Shown piece by piece: positions 1-7,975 of a stretch of 64,000 nucleotides of DNA. A model generated the notes under the pieces. The model was not told where the DNA came from, searched no databases, and saw nothing but the letters and a program-made list of their open reading frames with translations. Numbering within the stretch: position 1 is the stretch's first letter; the number at the start of each line of letters is the position of its first letter. The position numbers were made by a program, and so were the translations under genes. This stretch comes from an uncultured Sphingomonadaceae bacterium (lineage in GTDB: Bacteria; Pseudomonadota; Alphaproteobacteria; Sphingomonadales; Sphingomonadaceae), in contig CANMFX010000001.1 in the NCBI GenBank assembly GCA_947497315.1, positions 496,001 to 560,000 of the forward strand, in the 5' to 3' direction.

Positions 1-149
1 GTCTTGTCAGATGATCGCGCAGATGACACGCCGTCCGGTGGAGCCGCACATAGCCGACACTGCGCCGCAGCACTGTCCGGCGCAACAAGCATCCAGCCGC
101 ACAGCAGCATCAAAGCCGGAAAAACCAGCCGAAATGTCGCATTAATCAT
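1..149 (-). CDS. Secreted protein, N-terminal part only (cut by window edge)
   Basis: An open frame runs leftwards from an ATG at 149 off the window edge, so only 49 residues are visible. They begin with a clear Sec signal peptide: a basic start, a hydrophobic stretch (LVFPALMLLCGWMLVA) and an Ala-rich end near residue 29. The mature part opens with a CxxC pair (QCRLCA). Sphingomonads often have DUF4402 proteins with a similar CxxC start, but too little is visible to assign the family. It is divergent from msrB across a 339-bp gap. The signal peptide is clear; the family is a guess. Confidence 0.6.
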   Translation of the reverse strand, partial: MINATFRLVFPALMLLCGWMLVAPDSAAAQCRLCAAPPDGVSSARSSDK

Positions 150-488
150 CACCACATTCCGGTTTTACCGCAAAGCACTGAAAAAATGGTTAATTATTTA
201 TGATCACGGCCTCTTGCAGACCGGATATCCGGCTTTCCTACACCAATGCCATTGTGATATTTTCCATCCGCTCCTTCTCAACTTTTGAATTATATACAGC
301 TCGTTTTTGGCCGAAAATGTCAAAATTCTGCCCAAAACTGACTGTGACTTGTGTGAACTTTGGTCGGGAACAGCCACTTCCAGCCACTGTTACAAGACCA
401 CAAAAAACACCCGAAAGGACATTGTGCACATTGTAAACTTCGCCCGCCGCCGCTTGACGCCAGCAGCTTTTCTCCCCACCTTGGGTTC
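150..488. other. Intergenic region between two divergent genes
   Basis: This 339-bp stretch must hold the promoters of both the leftward secreted-protein gene and msrB. Open frames crossing it show no recognisable protein. An AT-rich patch lies near 188-205. I see no convincing operator, RNA gene or terminator. Confidence 0.5.
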
Positions 489-887
489 ATGGAAAAAATC
501 GTCTTGAGCGCTGATGAATGGCGCGACAAACTTACCCCTGAACAATATCATGTGCTGCGCGAAGCGGGGACAGAGCGCGCCTTTACCGGAAAACTCAACG
601 CGGAAAAACGCGACGGAGAGTTTTTCTGCGCCGGATGCGGCACAAAATTATTTGATGCAGGAAAAAAATTCGACAGCGGCTGTGGGTGGCCAAGCTTTAC
701 AGAACCTGCCGAAGCCGAAGCCGTTACCGAAATTGAGGATCTCAGCCACGGCATGCGCCGTATCGAGGTGCGCTGCACCGGCTGTGACGGGCATTTGGGT
801 CATGTTTTCCCGGATGGTCCGGCGGAAAACGGCCTGCGTTATTGCATGAACAGCGCCGCATTGGATTTTGAACCCAAAGATAGCTGA
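489..887 (+). CDS. msrB: Peptide-methionine (R)-S-oxide reductase MsrB
   Basis: A 132-residue cytoplasmic repair enzyme that reduces the R-epimer of methionine sulfoxide in proteins, recycled by thioredoxin. The whole protein is one SelR/MsrB domain. The zinc site is seen as Cys47-x-x-Cys50 and Cys96-x-x-Cys99. The catalytic cysteine is Cys119 in the RYCMNS motif, and the GCGWPSF and HLGHVFPDGP blocks are intact. An upstream in-frame start at 360 would add 43 residues unlike any MsrB, so the ATG at 489 is chosen. It appears monocistronic, with the PBP gene 88 bp downstream on the same strand. The length is normal for the family. Confidence 0.96.
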   Translation: MEKIVLSADEWRDKLTPEQYHVLREAGTERAFTGKLNAEKRDGEFFCAGCGTKLFDAGKKFDSGCGWPSFTEPAEAEAVTEIEDLSHGMRRIEVRCTGCDGHLGHVFPDGPAENGLRYCMNSAALDFEPKDS

Positions 888-975
888 AAATTTCGCTGTC
901 CTACAACGTTCAGCCTGCAGTAAGACGACAACACGCTAAACAGACGCATAGTAAGCGTATGGTGAATGGGACAAT

Positions 976-3075
976 ATGGCGCGGGGCAAAAAACGCAGCA
1001 AACAATCGGGAGCAGTCCGAAAATGGCTCTCCCGGATCATAAAAACCGGGCTCGTCGTCGGCTTGCTCGGTTTCATTGCGCTTGTCGTCGCGGTGATGGT
1101 CATCCGGTCATCGCTGCCGGGCTATGAAGACCTGAAATCCTCGCCCAACGGGCAAATGATCCGCGTATTGGACGTAAACGGAAAAGAATTATTTTCCATG
1201 GGGCCCAGCTATGGCCAATGGCTGGACTATGAAGATATTCCCCAGGTTATGAAAGACGCCATGATAGCTGTGGAAGACCGCCGCTATGAAAGTCACCCTG
1301 GCGTTGATCCCATCGGAATTGCGCGTTCGTTCAAAGTACGTCTGGAACGTGGACATTGGGCCCAGGGTGGTTCGACCATCACCCAGCAACTGGCGCGGAA
1401 CATCTTCCTCAACAGCAGCCGGACATTCGGCCGCAAGGGCAGGGAAATGCTGATTGCTTTGGCGATGGAGCGCAAGTTTTCCAAGGAGCAGATACTAGAG
1501 CTTTATCTGAACAAGGTTTATTATGGTGGCGGAGCCTATGGCATTGATGCCGCCTCTCGCCGGTTCTTTGCACATGGCGCCGGAGAACTGAGCCTTGCCG
1601 AAGCGGCGATTATTGCGGGGTTGGTCAAAGCCCCATCACGCTATTCGCCCACTGCCGATGCGCAAGCCGCTATCGACCGCGCGACTGTTGTTTTACGGGT
1701 GATGCAGGATGCCGGAGCCATCACCGCATCCCAGGCGGCTGAAACCAAACCAACTGCTGTCGAACTTGCGCCAGAACCGCGCCAGAATAGCGTGCGCTAC
1801 TTTACCGATTGGGCGCTGCCGCAACTTGACCTTCTTATCGACGAAGCGGTGGAGCCGATTGAGGTTTGGACAACCCTGGACCTTGATATGCAGCGGGCTG
1901 CCACCAACGCTATCCAGACCGGCGCCCCTGCTGGCACACAAGGTGCATTGGTTGCCATTGATCGCGACGGCGCGGTGCGTGCGATGGTTGGCGGAACCGA
2001 TTACGTAACATCCAACTATAACCGGGCGACACAAGCCGTGCGTCAACCGGGATCGGCATGGAAAATCTTCGTCTACATGGCTGCGCTGGAGGCCGGCTAT
2101 ACGCCCAATGATATTGTCACGGATGAACCGATCAAGATAGGTAACTGGACGCCGCGAAACAGCGGTGGGCGCTATGCCGGTGATATCACTCTGCGCTCCG
2201 CTTTCGCTTATTCGAAAAACACCGTTGCGGCGGCTATTGGCAATGATATCGGGACGACTACCATTGCCAATATGGCCCGCAGGTTCGGGGTAACCACACC
2301 GATTGATACCAATCCGTCAATGGTATTGGGAACATCTGACGTCCGGCTTCTGGACATGACCAGGGCATTTGCCTCGGTCAATGCCAAGGGTGTGGCGATC
2401 ACGCCCTATGCGATCACCAAGGTCAGCACGATGGACGGGGACGTTCTCTACCAGAGCAAATTTGATGGAAGCCGGGTGCTTGTCGATCCATGGGTCGCAG
2501 CCGGTATTACCGATCTGATGCAGACCGCAGTCAATGCGGGTACCGGTCGGGCCGCCCAGATTGGCCGGCCCGTGGCCGGTAAGACGGGTACCACCAGCAG
2601 CAATAAAGATGGCTGGTTTCTGGGCTTTTCAAGCGGTTTGACCACAGGTGTATGGATGGGCCGGGACGATGCCAAGGCGGTTCGCGGACTGCAAGGAGGC
2701 CGCGCGCCTGCTGCGGCTTTTGCATCCTTCATGAAAGTCGCCGTGGCCAAACGGAAAGCGGAAAAATTTGATACCGAGCTGATCTTGCCCGACTGGCAAC
2801 TGGAACCGGATGAAGAAGAATTTTATGGCGCGCCGGAAGACGGCATCTATGTGGACGAAAACGGCATGCCCATCGAGACGGGGCAAGGCCTGGAATATGA
2901 TTTGGAGGGCGGACAGGCGGAAGACGGACCGCCCCAACTGGATCAGGACTGGATTGACTCGGTTTTGGGTCGGGGCGAAGAAGAGGACAGCAATCCTGCA
3001 GGGGAACCGGATGATCCGCTGGCTGACCGCCCTGATGGACCAGTTTCGATCTTGCCCAAACCAGCCGAAGAATAG
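976..3075 (+). CDS. Class A penicillin-binding protein (PBP1A-type glycosyltransferase/transpeptidase)
   Basis: A 699-residue bifunctional enzyme of the inner membrane that polymerises and cross-links peptidoglycan in the periplasm. A basic N-terminus precedes one membrane segment (about 22-44). The GT51 domain (about 60-230) has catalytic Glu100 in EDRRYESH, the GGSTITQQLARN block at 131-142 and the LYLNKVYYGGGAYG block. The transpeptidase domain has SxxK at Ser360 (SAWK), SxN at 413-415 and KTGT at 536-539. The C-terminal 100 residues are acidic and low-complexity. At 699 residues it is shorter than E. coli PBP1A. It converges on the YgjP-like gene with only 6 bp between stop codons. Confidence 0.93.
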   Translation: MARGKKRSKQSGAVRKWLSRIIKTGLVVGLLGFIALVVAVMVIRSSLPGYEDLKSSPNGQMIRVLDVNGKELFSMGPSYGQWLDYEDIPQVMKDAMIAVEDRRYESHPGVDPIGIARSFKVRLERGHWAQGGSTITQQLARNIFLNSSRTFGRKGREMLIALAMERKFSKEQILELYLNKVYYGGGAYGIDAASRRFFAHGAGELSLAEAAIIAGLVKAPSRYSPTADAQAAIDRATVVLRVMQDAGAITASQAAETKPTAVELAPEPRQNSVRYFTDWALPQLDLLIDEAVEPIEVWTTLDLDMQRAATNAIQTGAPAGTQGALVAIDRDGAVRAMVGGTDYVTSNYNRATQAVRQPGSAWKIFVYMAALEAGYTPNDIVTDEPIKIGNWTPRNSGGRYAGDITLRSAFAYSKNTVAAAIGNDIGTTTIANMARRFGVTTPIDTNPSMVLGTSDVRLLDMTRAFASVNAKGVAITPYAITKVSTMDGDVLYQSKFDGSRVLVDPWVAAGITDLMQTAVNAGTGRAAQIGRPVAGKTGTTSSNKDGWFLGFSSGLTTGVWMGRDDAKAVRGLQGGRAPAAAFASFMKVAVAKRKAEKFDTELILPDWQLEPDEEEFYGAPEDGIYVDENGMPIETGQGLEYDLEGGQAEDGPPQLDQDWIDSVLGRGEEEDSNPAGEPDDPLADRPDGPVSILPKPAEE

Positions 3076-3081
3076 GGCTTG

Positions 3082-3843
3082 CTATCTGATTGGTGCACCA
3101 ATCAGGTGCAGCGCGGCGCCATGTTGCTTCAACCAACTATCCGCCTCATTGCGTTTGCCTTCAAAAATCCGGTCCAGCAGTGCGTAGAAAGCAGGGCTGT
3201 GGTTCATGTGCCGCAAATGGGCCACTTCATGGGCAACGACGGAGCGCCTTACCATCGGCGGGGCCATGATGAGACGCCAGCTGAGCCTTATGGATTTGCG
3301 CCCTGAACAGCTGCCCCATCGCCTGCGCGCGTCACCCACCGATAGCGCGGGCAGATCGACCTCTGCTCGATCACAATAAAATGCCAGATCCTCCGCATAA
3401 ATGTCCCGCGACTGATCTTTCATCCAGCCGATTACACGCGCTTCAATCCGGTTTTCAGGGCCGCCAACGCGGATTTCGCCATCGGTTTTCAGAGGTTTCC
3501 GGGAATATTCAGCAGACCATCTTATGGCATGACTTTCCCCCGCAAAGGCAATTTCAGCGCCATTGATAATCGGTACCGCTGGCAAGGCATCGGCAAAGCG
3601 CTCCGCCAACCAATCCGATTTGGACTGCGCAAAACGCAGCGCCTGGGCGGTACTGGCATAGCGCGGCATGGTCAGTTTTACCTCCCCCTTAACTGTGTCA
3701 GCTGACACAGCAATAGAGCGCGCCTGCGCCAATTTTCGGACTTGCAGCGGGTAAAAGCTACCTTCGAGTTCAATCTCGAATTCATCCCTTTCGGTTGGGA
3801 CTGGTCGTGCCTTAGAGCGGTCTGTCCAGAATATGCTGTTCAA
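3082..3843 (-). CDS. YgjP-like zinc metallopeptidase (SprT/M48-related)
   Basis: A 253-residue protein of the YgjP-like metallopeptidase family (formerly DUF45), a WLM/SprT-like zinc protease fold with poorly known substrates. The C-terminal half carries the RRWGSCS family motif near 175-181 and the zinc site HEVAH at 205-209, with a third histidine at 215. No signal peptide is seen, so it is cytoplasmic. It is the last gene of a leftward trio with SCO1 and the YcgN-like gene. Its annotated start lies 32 bp inside the YcgN-like gene, which suggests either translational coupling or a start further downstream. The last codons contain a perfect 20-bp palindrome. Confidence 0.88.
   Translation of the reverse strand: MNSIFWTDRSKARPVPTERDEFEIELEGSFYPLQVRKLAQARSIAVSADTVKGEVKLTMPRYASTAQALRFAQSKSDWLAERFADALPAVPIINGAEIAFAGESHAIRWSAEYSRKPLKTDGEIRVGGPENRIEARVIGWMKDQSRDIYAEDLAFYCDRAEVDLPALSVGDARRRWGSCSGRKSIRLSWRLIMAPPMVRRSVVAHEVAHLRHMNHSPAFYALLDRIFEGKRNEADSWLKQHGAALHLIGAPIR
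3086..3105. repeat. Perfect 20-bp palindrome at a convergent gene junction
   Basis: The sequence CTGATTGGTGCACCAATCAG is its own reverse complement. It lies in the last codons of the YgjP-like gene, 10 bp past the PBP stop. As RNA it could fold into an 8-bp stem with a 4-base loop on either strand. No clear T-run follows, so a terminator role is only possible. Confidence 0.5.
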
Positions 3844-4258
3844 TCGGCCCAGCTTCCACCTCCGTTATCACCTTGCCCCGAATTGAATTCCCGGTTTCGT
3901 GAATGGTCTCGCGATCACCAGAGACCAGATAATGCCATTGCGGCAACGGCAAATTGCGCGCCCGCATCTTATAAGCGCAACTGTCCGGAAGCCAGGTAAA
4001 TTGATCTAGTTTGCCGCGGGTTAGCCGGACACAATCCGGAACATAATAGCGCCGACGACGATAGTCGCTGCACCGGGCGCTCTGTGTGTCCAAAAGCTTG
4101 CAGGCAATGTTGGTCATATAGACCTTACCATCATCTTCATCTTCGGCCTTCAGCAAGCAGCACTTGCCACAACCATCGCACAAGGCTTCCCACTGCGCAC
4201 GGTCTAGCGTTTCCAGTGGTTGTTCCCAGAACGGAAGCTCGGTGTTTACCGCGTCCAC
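3812..4258 (-). CDS. YcgN-type (UPF0260) cysteine-cluster protein
   Basis: A 148-residue protein of the YcgN/UPF0260 family, which carries a CxxCxxCC cluster of the putative zinc/iron chelating type. Here the cluster is Cys27, Cys30, Cys33 and Cys34, with further cysteines near 53, 63, 76 and 94 that could complete a metal site. No signal peptide is present. Its biochemical role is not established. Its start overlaps the SCO1 stop region by 13 bp and its end overlaps the YgjP-like gene by 32 bp, so the three are probably one transcript. Association with the copper chaperone SCO1 hints at a metal-related role (inference). Confidence 0.9.
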   Translation of the reverse strand: MDAVNTELPFWEQPLETLDRAQWEALCDGCGKCCLLKAEDEDDGKVYMTNIACKLLDTQSARCSDYRRRRYYVPDCVRLTRGKLDQFTWLPDSCAYKMRARNLPLPQWHYLVSGDRETIHETGNSIRGKVITEVEAGPIEQHILDRPL

Positions 4259-4860
4259 CGCTTAATCTCATCCGCAACTTGCTGGGGGGTACCGTCAAAC
4301 GGGAGCAGCGCAATTGGTTCGCCCTCTGGTCCGAACAAATAGCCTTGTCGGCTATGGTCAACCAGATATTCGCTAAAACCCGGACTTTCGCGTTTATTGT
4401 AGATGATCAGATATTTCTTTGCGACAGCGGCAATCTCATCGACACTGCCCGTCAGGCCGATCAACCGGGGGTGAAAATTCCCGACATATTGTTTCAGTTG
4501 TTCCGGACGATCACGCTCCGGATCGATCGAAATAAAGATCGGCTGGATTTTCTCCGCAAGAGAAGGGTCTTCTTTTTCGGCCAGGGTCAAGCCGTTCATC
4601 AGATTCGCAAGATCTATCGGGCAGACATCGGGGCAATAGGTAAAACCAAAATAGATGATCCGGTATTTTCCGGTAAAATCGGCATCGGAACTTGTTCCGC
4701 CATCTTGATTGGTTAGCATAAAGCTGCCACCAATATCTGCTCCCGCGAGAGGAGCTTCGGTTTCCGCGCTGCCGGAAGAGGCCGGGTTGCAAGCGGCGAG
4801 AAGCAACATTAAAAGGGTAGCAGAAACAGATAGTAAATTATTCATCATGCGGCCAGACAT
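4246..4860 (-). CDS. SCO1/SenC-type copper chaperone lipoprotein
   Basis: A 204-residue periplasmic thioredoxin-fold protein of the SCO family, which delivers copper to the CuA site of cytochrome c oxidase or maintains its cysteines reduced. The N-terminus is a lipoprotein signal with lipobox LAAC (Cys24). The copper-binding CxxxC is seen at Cys76/Cys80 (TYCPDVC), and the conserved histidine lies in the VDHSRQGYLF segment near residue 167. Starts at residues 5 or 6 would give a shorter, more typical signal peptide. It is the first gene of a leftward trio and is divergent from an ankyrin-repeat gene. Confidence 0.92.
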   Translation of the reverse strand: MSGRMMNNLLSVSATLLMLLLAACNPASSGSAETEAPLAGADIGGSFMLTNQDGGTSSDADFTGKYRIIYFGFTYCPDVCPIDLANLMNGLTLAEKEDPSLAEKIQPIFISIDPERDRPEQLKQYVGNFHPRLIGLTGSVDEIAAVAKKYLIIYNKRESPGFSEYLVDHSRQGYLFGPEGEPIALLPFDGTPQQVADEIKRWTR

Positions 4861-4873
4861 GGTCTGCTATGGA

Positions 4874-4894
4874 CAATTATTCAACTGATAATTG
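4874..4894. promoter_or_regulatory. Inverted repeat between divergent SCO1 and ankyrin genes
   Basis: CAATTAT-N7-ATAATTG is a perfect 7-bp inverted repeat just upstream of the SCO1 start and 119 bp before the ankyrin-gene start. Its position fits an operator serving one or both divergent genes. No regulator can be named from the sequence. Confidence 0.3.
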
Positions 4895-5013
4895 ATGGAT
4901 TCTATTGTCAGGCGGCAACTGGTTTTCGAGTTTACGCGCGTTAAATTTATATAAGGCAGCTCATTATGCTTCGGGGCAGAAACAGATTTTCAAACATCCG
5001 CAAGGGAAACCAG

Positions 5014-5622
5014 ATGGTTCGTTTTTACGCGCTGATATTGGCAGCTTTTTCGCTGGTAGCTCCAGATGCCGCAAATGCCCAGTTTTCCACGAGTTACAAT
5101 TTTCTGAAAGCAGTGAAAGACCGGGATGGCACCGAAGCCACAAAATTCCTGAATGAGCCAGGCACAGTTATTGTTAACACAAAGGACCTTTCGACAGGCG
5201 AGACGGCGCTGCATATTGTTGTAGCGCGGCGAGACGCCACCTGGACCGGGTTTCTTTTGCAAAAAGGTGCTAATCCGAATGTTCGGGATAAAAGCGGCAC
5301 AACCCCTCTCATGCTCGCCACCCGATTGCGGTTTATCGAAGGGGCGAGAGTACTTCTGCAAAAAAAGGCCGATGTCAATCAGACGAATAACCGGGGCGAA
5401 ACAGCCTTGATACGTGCTGTCCAGTTGCGCGATTCTGAAATGACGCGGCTATTGTTGAAAAACGGTGCAGATCCAGATCGCACCGATACTCTGGCCGGCC
5501 TGTCAGCGCGCGATTATGCAACCCGCGATCGCCGCGCTTCTGCGATATTGGCTGAAATTGAAAAAGCGGATAAAGAGAAAAAACCGGAAACCACTGGACG
5601 ATTTTTTGGTCCTGAAGGCTAA
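5014..5622 (+). CDS. Secreted ankyrin-repeat protein
   Basis: A 202-residue protein with a Sec signal peptide (residues 1-22, ending AANAQ) followed by about four ankyrin repeats (roughly 28-160), recognisable from GETALHIVV, GTTPLMLAT, GETALIRAV and the LLQKGANPN / LLLKNGADPD turns. A charged linker and a GRFFGPEG tail close the protein. Ankyrin repeats mediate protein binding; in the periplasm the partner is unknown. An upstream start at 4966 is rejected because the ATG at 5014 begins the signal peptide and follows a purine-rich AAGGGAAA. It is convergent with mmcB, 16 bp apart. Confidence 0.85.
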   Translation: MVRFYALILAAFSLVAPDAANAQFSTSYNFLKAVKDRDGTEATKFLNEPGTVIVNTKDLSTGETALHIVVARRDATWTGFLLQKGANPNVRDKSGTTPLMLATRLRFIEGARVLLQKKADVNQTNNRGETALIRAVQLRDSEMTRLLLKNGADPDRTDTLAGLSARDYATRDRRASAILAEIEKADKEKKPETTGRFFGPEG

Positions 5623-5638
5623 GTCTTTCACCCAAATT

Positions 5639-6181
5639 TTAGTAGAATTCCCGTGCCTGTGGGTCGATCCAACCATGGGCTACCGACAATCGCTGCATGG
5701 AGCGACGTGCCAGACGCATTGTCTCTGTTTTCCGCCGTGCAGGGGCAAGTGCATGAGTTGCTGCAGAACGGACCATTTCCGCATCATAAGCATCGGCGAT
5801 GATCAACCCGGCGCGTTCTGGCATAAAATCCGGTCTATCCAAGGGAGACGCATCAAAATCGCTTGGCAATGCCCAGTAGAAGCGATCACAATAGTCGAGA
5901 TATTCTGTCCACTTATTGTCGCCCAGCAAATCACCGCGCGCGACCTTGATCTCCACAATCACGATCTGCCCCTTGGCATCAACACCCATCAGATCCGCTC
6001 GCCTCTTATTAGGCAGGCTGACTTCAGACAGAACCATTATATCGTGACGGGAAAAGAGGCGCGCCACACCTCGGGCAACTGCAGCCGCCCCCGTTAATGA
6101 CACCGTATTTTCCTCGATCTGATCGGGATTCAGTGTCAGAGCGGCGACTGATAAGGGCGAATCGCTTTGTTCTATCATCAT
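5639..6181 (-). CDS. mmcB: MmcB family DNA repair nuclease-like protein
   Basis: A 180-residue protein of the MmcB family, first named in Caulobacter for a role in mitomycin C resistance and controlled there by LexA. The fold is PD-(D/E)xK nuclease-like: Asp63 in RADLMG, and Glu77-Ile-Lys79 in IVEIKVARGD, form the expected catalytic pattern. The DRFYWALP and ERAGLIIAD segments are family hallmarks. A perfect LexA box sits 13 bp upstream of the ATG, so SOS induction is very likely. The ATG at 6181 is used; 6178 is an alternative. It is convergent with the ankyrin gene. Confidence 0.92.
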   Translation of the reverse strand: MMIEQSDSPLSVAALTLNPDQIEENTVSLTGAAAVARGVARLFSRHDIMVLSEVSLPNKRRADLMGVDAKGQIVIVEIKVARGDLLGDNKWTEYLDYCDRFYWALPSDFDASPLDRPDFMPERAGLIIADAYDAEMVRSAATHALAPARRKTETMRLARRSMQRLSVAHGWIDPQAREFY

Positions 6182-6193
6182 GAAAAGAGACTA

Positions 6194-6208
6194 GAACATA
6201 AATAGAAC
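6194..6208 (-). promoter_or_regulatory. LexA (SOS) operator of mmcB
   Basis: On the minus strand this reads GTTC-TATTTAT-GTTC, an exact match to the alphaproteobacterial LexA consensus GTTC-N7-GTTC. It lies 13-27 bp upstream of the mmcB start, where LexA would block transcription. The match is seen directly; LexA control of mmcB is known in Caulobacter. Confidence 0.85.
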
Positions 6209-6211
6209 AAA

Positions 6212-6239
6212 ATAAAGGCCCCCGATTGGGAGCCTTTAT
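6212..6239 (-). terminator. Rho-independent terminator of the SleB-type hydrolase gene
   Basis: A perfect 8-bp outer stem (ATAAAGGC/GCCTTTAT) closes over an inner CCC/GGG and a GATT loop. On the minus strand it is followed by TTTATTTTGTT, a good U-tract. It starts 22 bp after the hydrolase stop and abuts the mmcB LexA box. Confidence 0.8.
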
Positions 6240-6261
6240 GAAATCAGTTTGTAAATCAGTA

Positions 6262-6963
6262 TCACCGATAGAAGATATGATTATCAATCGTTGCCATCCG
6301 CTTTAACCGCCAGCCGGGCGATACATAGCGGGCATGGAAGAACAGTGCGCCTTCGACAGGGCTTTTCCAACCATCGTTCATAGCGATTTTTGAAATGGCA
6401 ACTGCATTGCGCCAATGACGGTGTCCTTTATCAATCCGCGGCATTTTGCCATTACGGATGAAGGAAAATTGCTTACGCTGATACACAACACCGCAAAGAG
6501 TGTCAGGAAAGCGTGAAGATTTGGCCCGCGCCATTACAACCCGTGCGACGGCTAGCTGACCCGCCAGTGTTTCACCTTTGGATTCAAAGTAGACGGTTCC
6601 AGCGAGGCACTGCATCTCTTTGCTGAGCGCCCCGTCCACCGATTGCTGCCGGACCAGTTCTCGTAGTGACCCAGCGCCATTATTGGTAAAATCAACTGCT
6701 TCAACAGCATCACGCTGTTCGTTAGCAAGCCGATCTGCCTCGATCACGTCTTGGGGAATAGCAGCCGCTACTTCCTTCAGTTCCCCGAAAATTACCGGCG
6801 CCGTTTCATCGGTAGTTTCCAGCATATCAGGATCAATAATGATCTCGGATTCTGGAGTAGTATCATTGGCTTCTAACGCGAATGACACATCGGTCACAGC
6901 GAGAGCGGCGACCGTAGAAAATGCAAGCGACAACACGCTTGCAGCTTTAAAAATTTTGCTCAT
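6262..6963 (-). CDS. Cell wall hydrolase, SleB type (Hydrolase_2 domain)
   Basis: A 233-residue exported peptidoglycan hydrolase. Residues 1-30 form a signal peptide (ending near VSFALEA). Residues 31-115 are an acidic, low-complexity linker. The C-terminal part (about 118-233) is the SleB/Hydrolase_2 lytic transglycosylase-type domain, with the AGTVYFESKGE motif giving catalytic Glu127 and nearby Glu131, then RKQFSFIRNG and the C-terminal HARYVSPGW block. In alphaproteobacteria such proteins are thought to act in wall remodelling rather than spore germination. It stands alone, 194 bp downstream of the DUF1491 gene, and ends in a strong terminator. Confidence 0.9.
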   Translation of the reverse strand: MSKIFKAASVLSLAFSTVAALAVTDVSFALEANDTTPESEIIIDPDMLETTDETAPVIFGELKEVAAAIPQDVIEADRLANEQRDAVEAVDFTNNGAGSLRELVRQQSVDGALSKEMQCLAGTVYFESKGETLAGQLAVARVVMARAKSSRFPDTLCGVVYQRKQFSFIRNGKMPRIDKGHRHWRNAVAISKIAMNDGWKSPVEGALFFHARYVSPGWRLKRMATIDNHIFYR

Positions 6964-7157
6964 AAACCTGTTATTTTATGCGGCGAGTCCAGTGCGGGCC
7001 AAAAACCCGCGTAAATAAGCCTAAAAAACCAACCAACGGCTTATCCCTGTTCCCTCCGTCTGCATGTTTATTCCGCGTCCTTGTGGACAATCCCTCGGAA
7101 CAACCTTCGCTTCAAAGTTGGTCGCGAAATAGGGTGCAGTGCAGCAAAGTCAAGAAA

Positions 7158-7493
7158 TCAGGTCATTTCAGCGATGAGCCGTTCCGCATCCGCGACGTCC
7201 AGTTCAATTAACCATAAGTCCGGATCAAATCTGCTCCGGCGTTCCAGATATCCGTCTAAATTTTGTTTATTATCAGTGCTTTGCGGCCATATCACCTGCC
7301 AGGTCGAAGGACCATCAAGACTTGGCATTTTCTCCAAAAGTCGCGGATCTTTACCTTTTTCAACGCATATTATGAGGATCGCGCCAGAGATTCGATCGCC
7401 TTTTCTAAGTACCGCTGCAAAGCCGCCCTCCTGATTTACTTTGCGCAACAAGGACTGCACAATCATCTCCGCAGACAACCGCGGCTCTATCAT
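7158..7493 (-). CDS. DUF1491 family protein
   Basis: A 111-residue small cytoplasmic protein that fills the DUF1491 family length. It is recognisable by the start (RLSAEMIVQSLLRKVNQEGG), the VLRKGD segment and the C-terminal RRSRFDPDLWLIELDV block. The function is unknown, and the family is largely restricted to alphaproteobacteria. Its start overlaps the end of the PaaI-type thioesterase gene by 4 bp, so it is the last gene of a ptsN-thioesterase-DUF1491 operon with translational coupling. Confidence 0.86.
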   Translation of the reverse strand: MIEPRLSAEMIVQSLLRKVNQEGGFAAVLRKGDRISGAILIICVEKGKDPRLLEKMPSLDGPSTWQVIWPQSTDNKQNLDGYLERRSRFDPDLWLIELDVADAERLIAEMT

Positions 7494-7975
7494 AGACCCT
7501 GCTTATATCCGGGGAGAGACGCTAGCGGGATATGCGACCGCATGAACGTACCGGTACCGCGGGCAATTTCTTCACCTTCCTCATCAATAAGCCGGGAGTC
7601 AGCAACAAAAACCCGCCTTTTTCCGCTGACCCAGCGGCCTTCAGCAGTCACGGTGCTGGACTTCAATGGCCGGGTAAACAGCAGGTTGAACGCAGTGGTA
7701 AGCAAAAAACGGTCGGAAACCAAACTGTTAGCAGCATAAAAGGCAGCATCATCTAGCATCTTGAAATAGCTGGTACCATGAACCGCGCCGGCTGCATGAT
7801 AATGACGCTCATCTACCGCAAATGTAATGCGCGCAAAACCACGTTCGGAAATTTCGAGATCGGATTCGAACAGTTGATTGATCGGCGCCGCCTTATAGAG
7901 CCGCTCTAAAGCCCGAAAATGTTCGTGTGACCCGTTATTTTCCTGATCTGAATCATTCCGGACAGCCATGGTCAA
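7490..7975 (-). CDS. PaaI-type hotdog-fold thioesterase
   Basis: A 161-residue protein of the hotdog-fold thioesterase superfamily (PaaI/4HBT type), which cleaves acyl-CoA or aromatic-CoA thioesters. The HAAGAVHGTSYFKMLDDAAFYAAN block carries the usual substrate-site residues (given in parts: HAAGAVHG at about 60-67, Asp in LDDAA). The TAEGRWVSGKRRVFVAD strand is typical of the second half of the fold. The substrate cannot be read from sequence. It overlaps ptsN and the DUF1491 gene by 4 bp each, marking one operon. Confidence 0.85.
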   Translation of the reverse strand: MTMAVRNDSDQENNGSHEHFRALERLYKAAPINQLFESDLEISERGFARITFAVDERHYHAAGAVHGTSYFKMLDDAAFYAANSLVSDRFLLTTAFNLLFTRPLKSSTVTAEGRWVSGKRRVFVADSRLIDEEGEEIARGTGTFMRSHIPLASLPGYKQGL

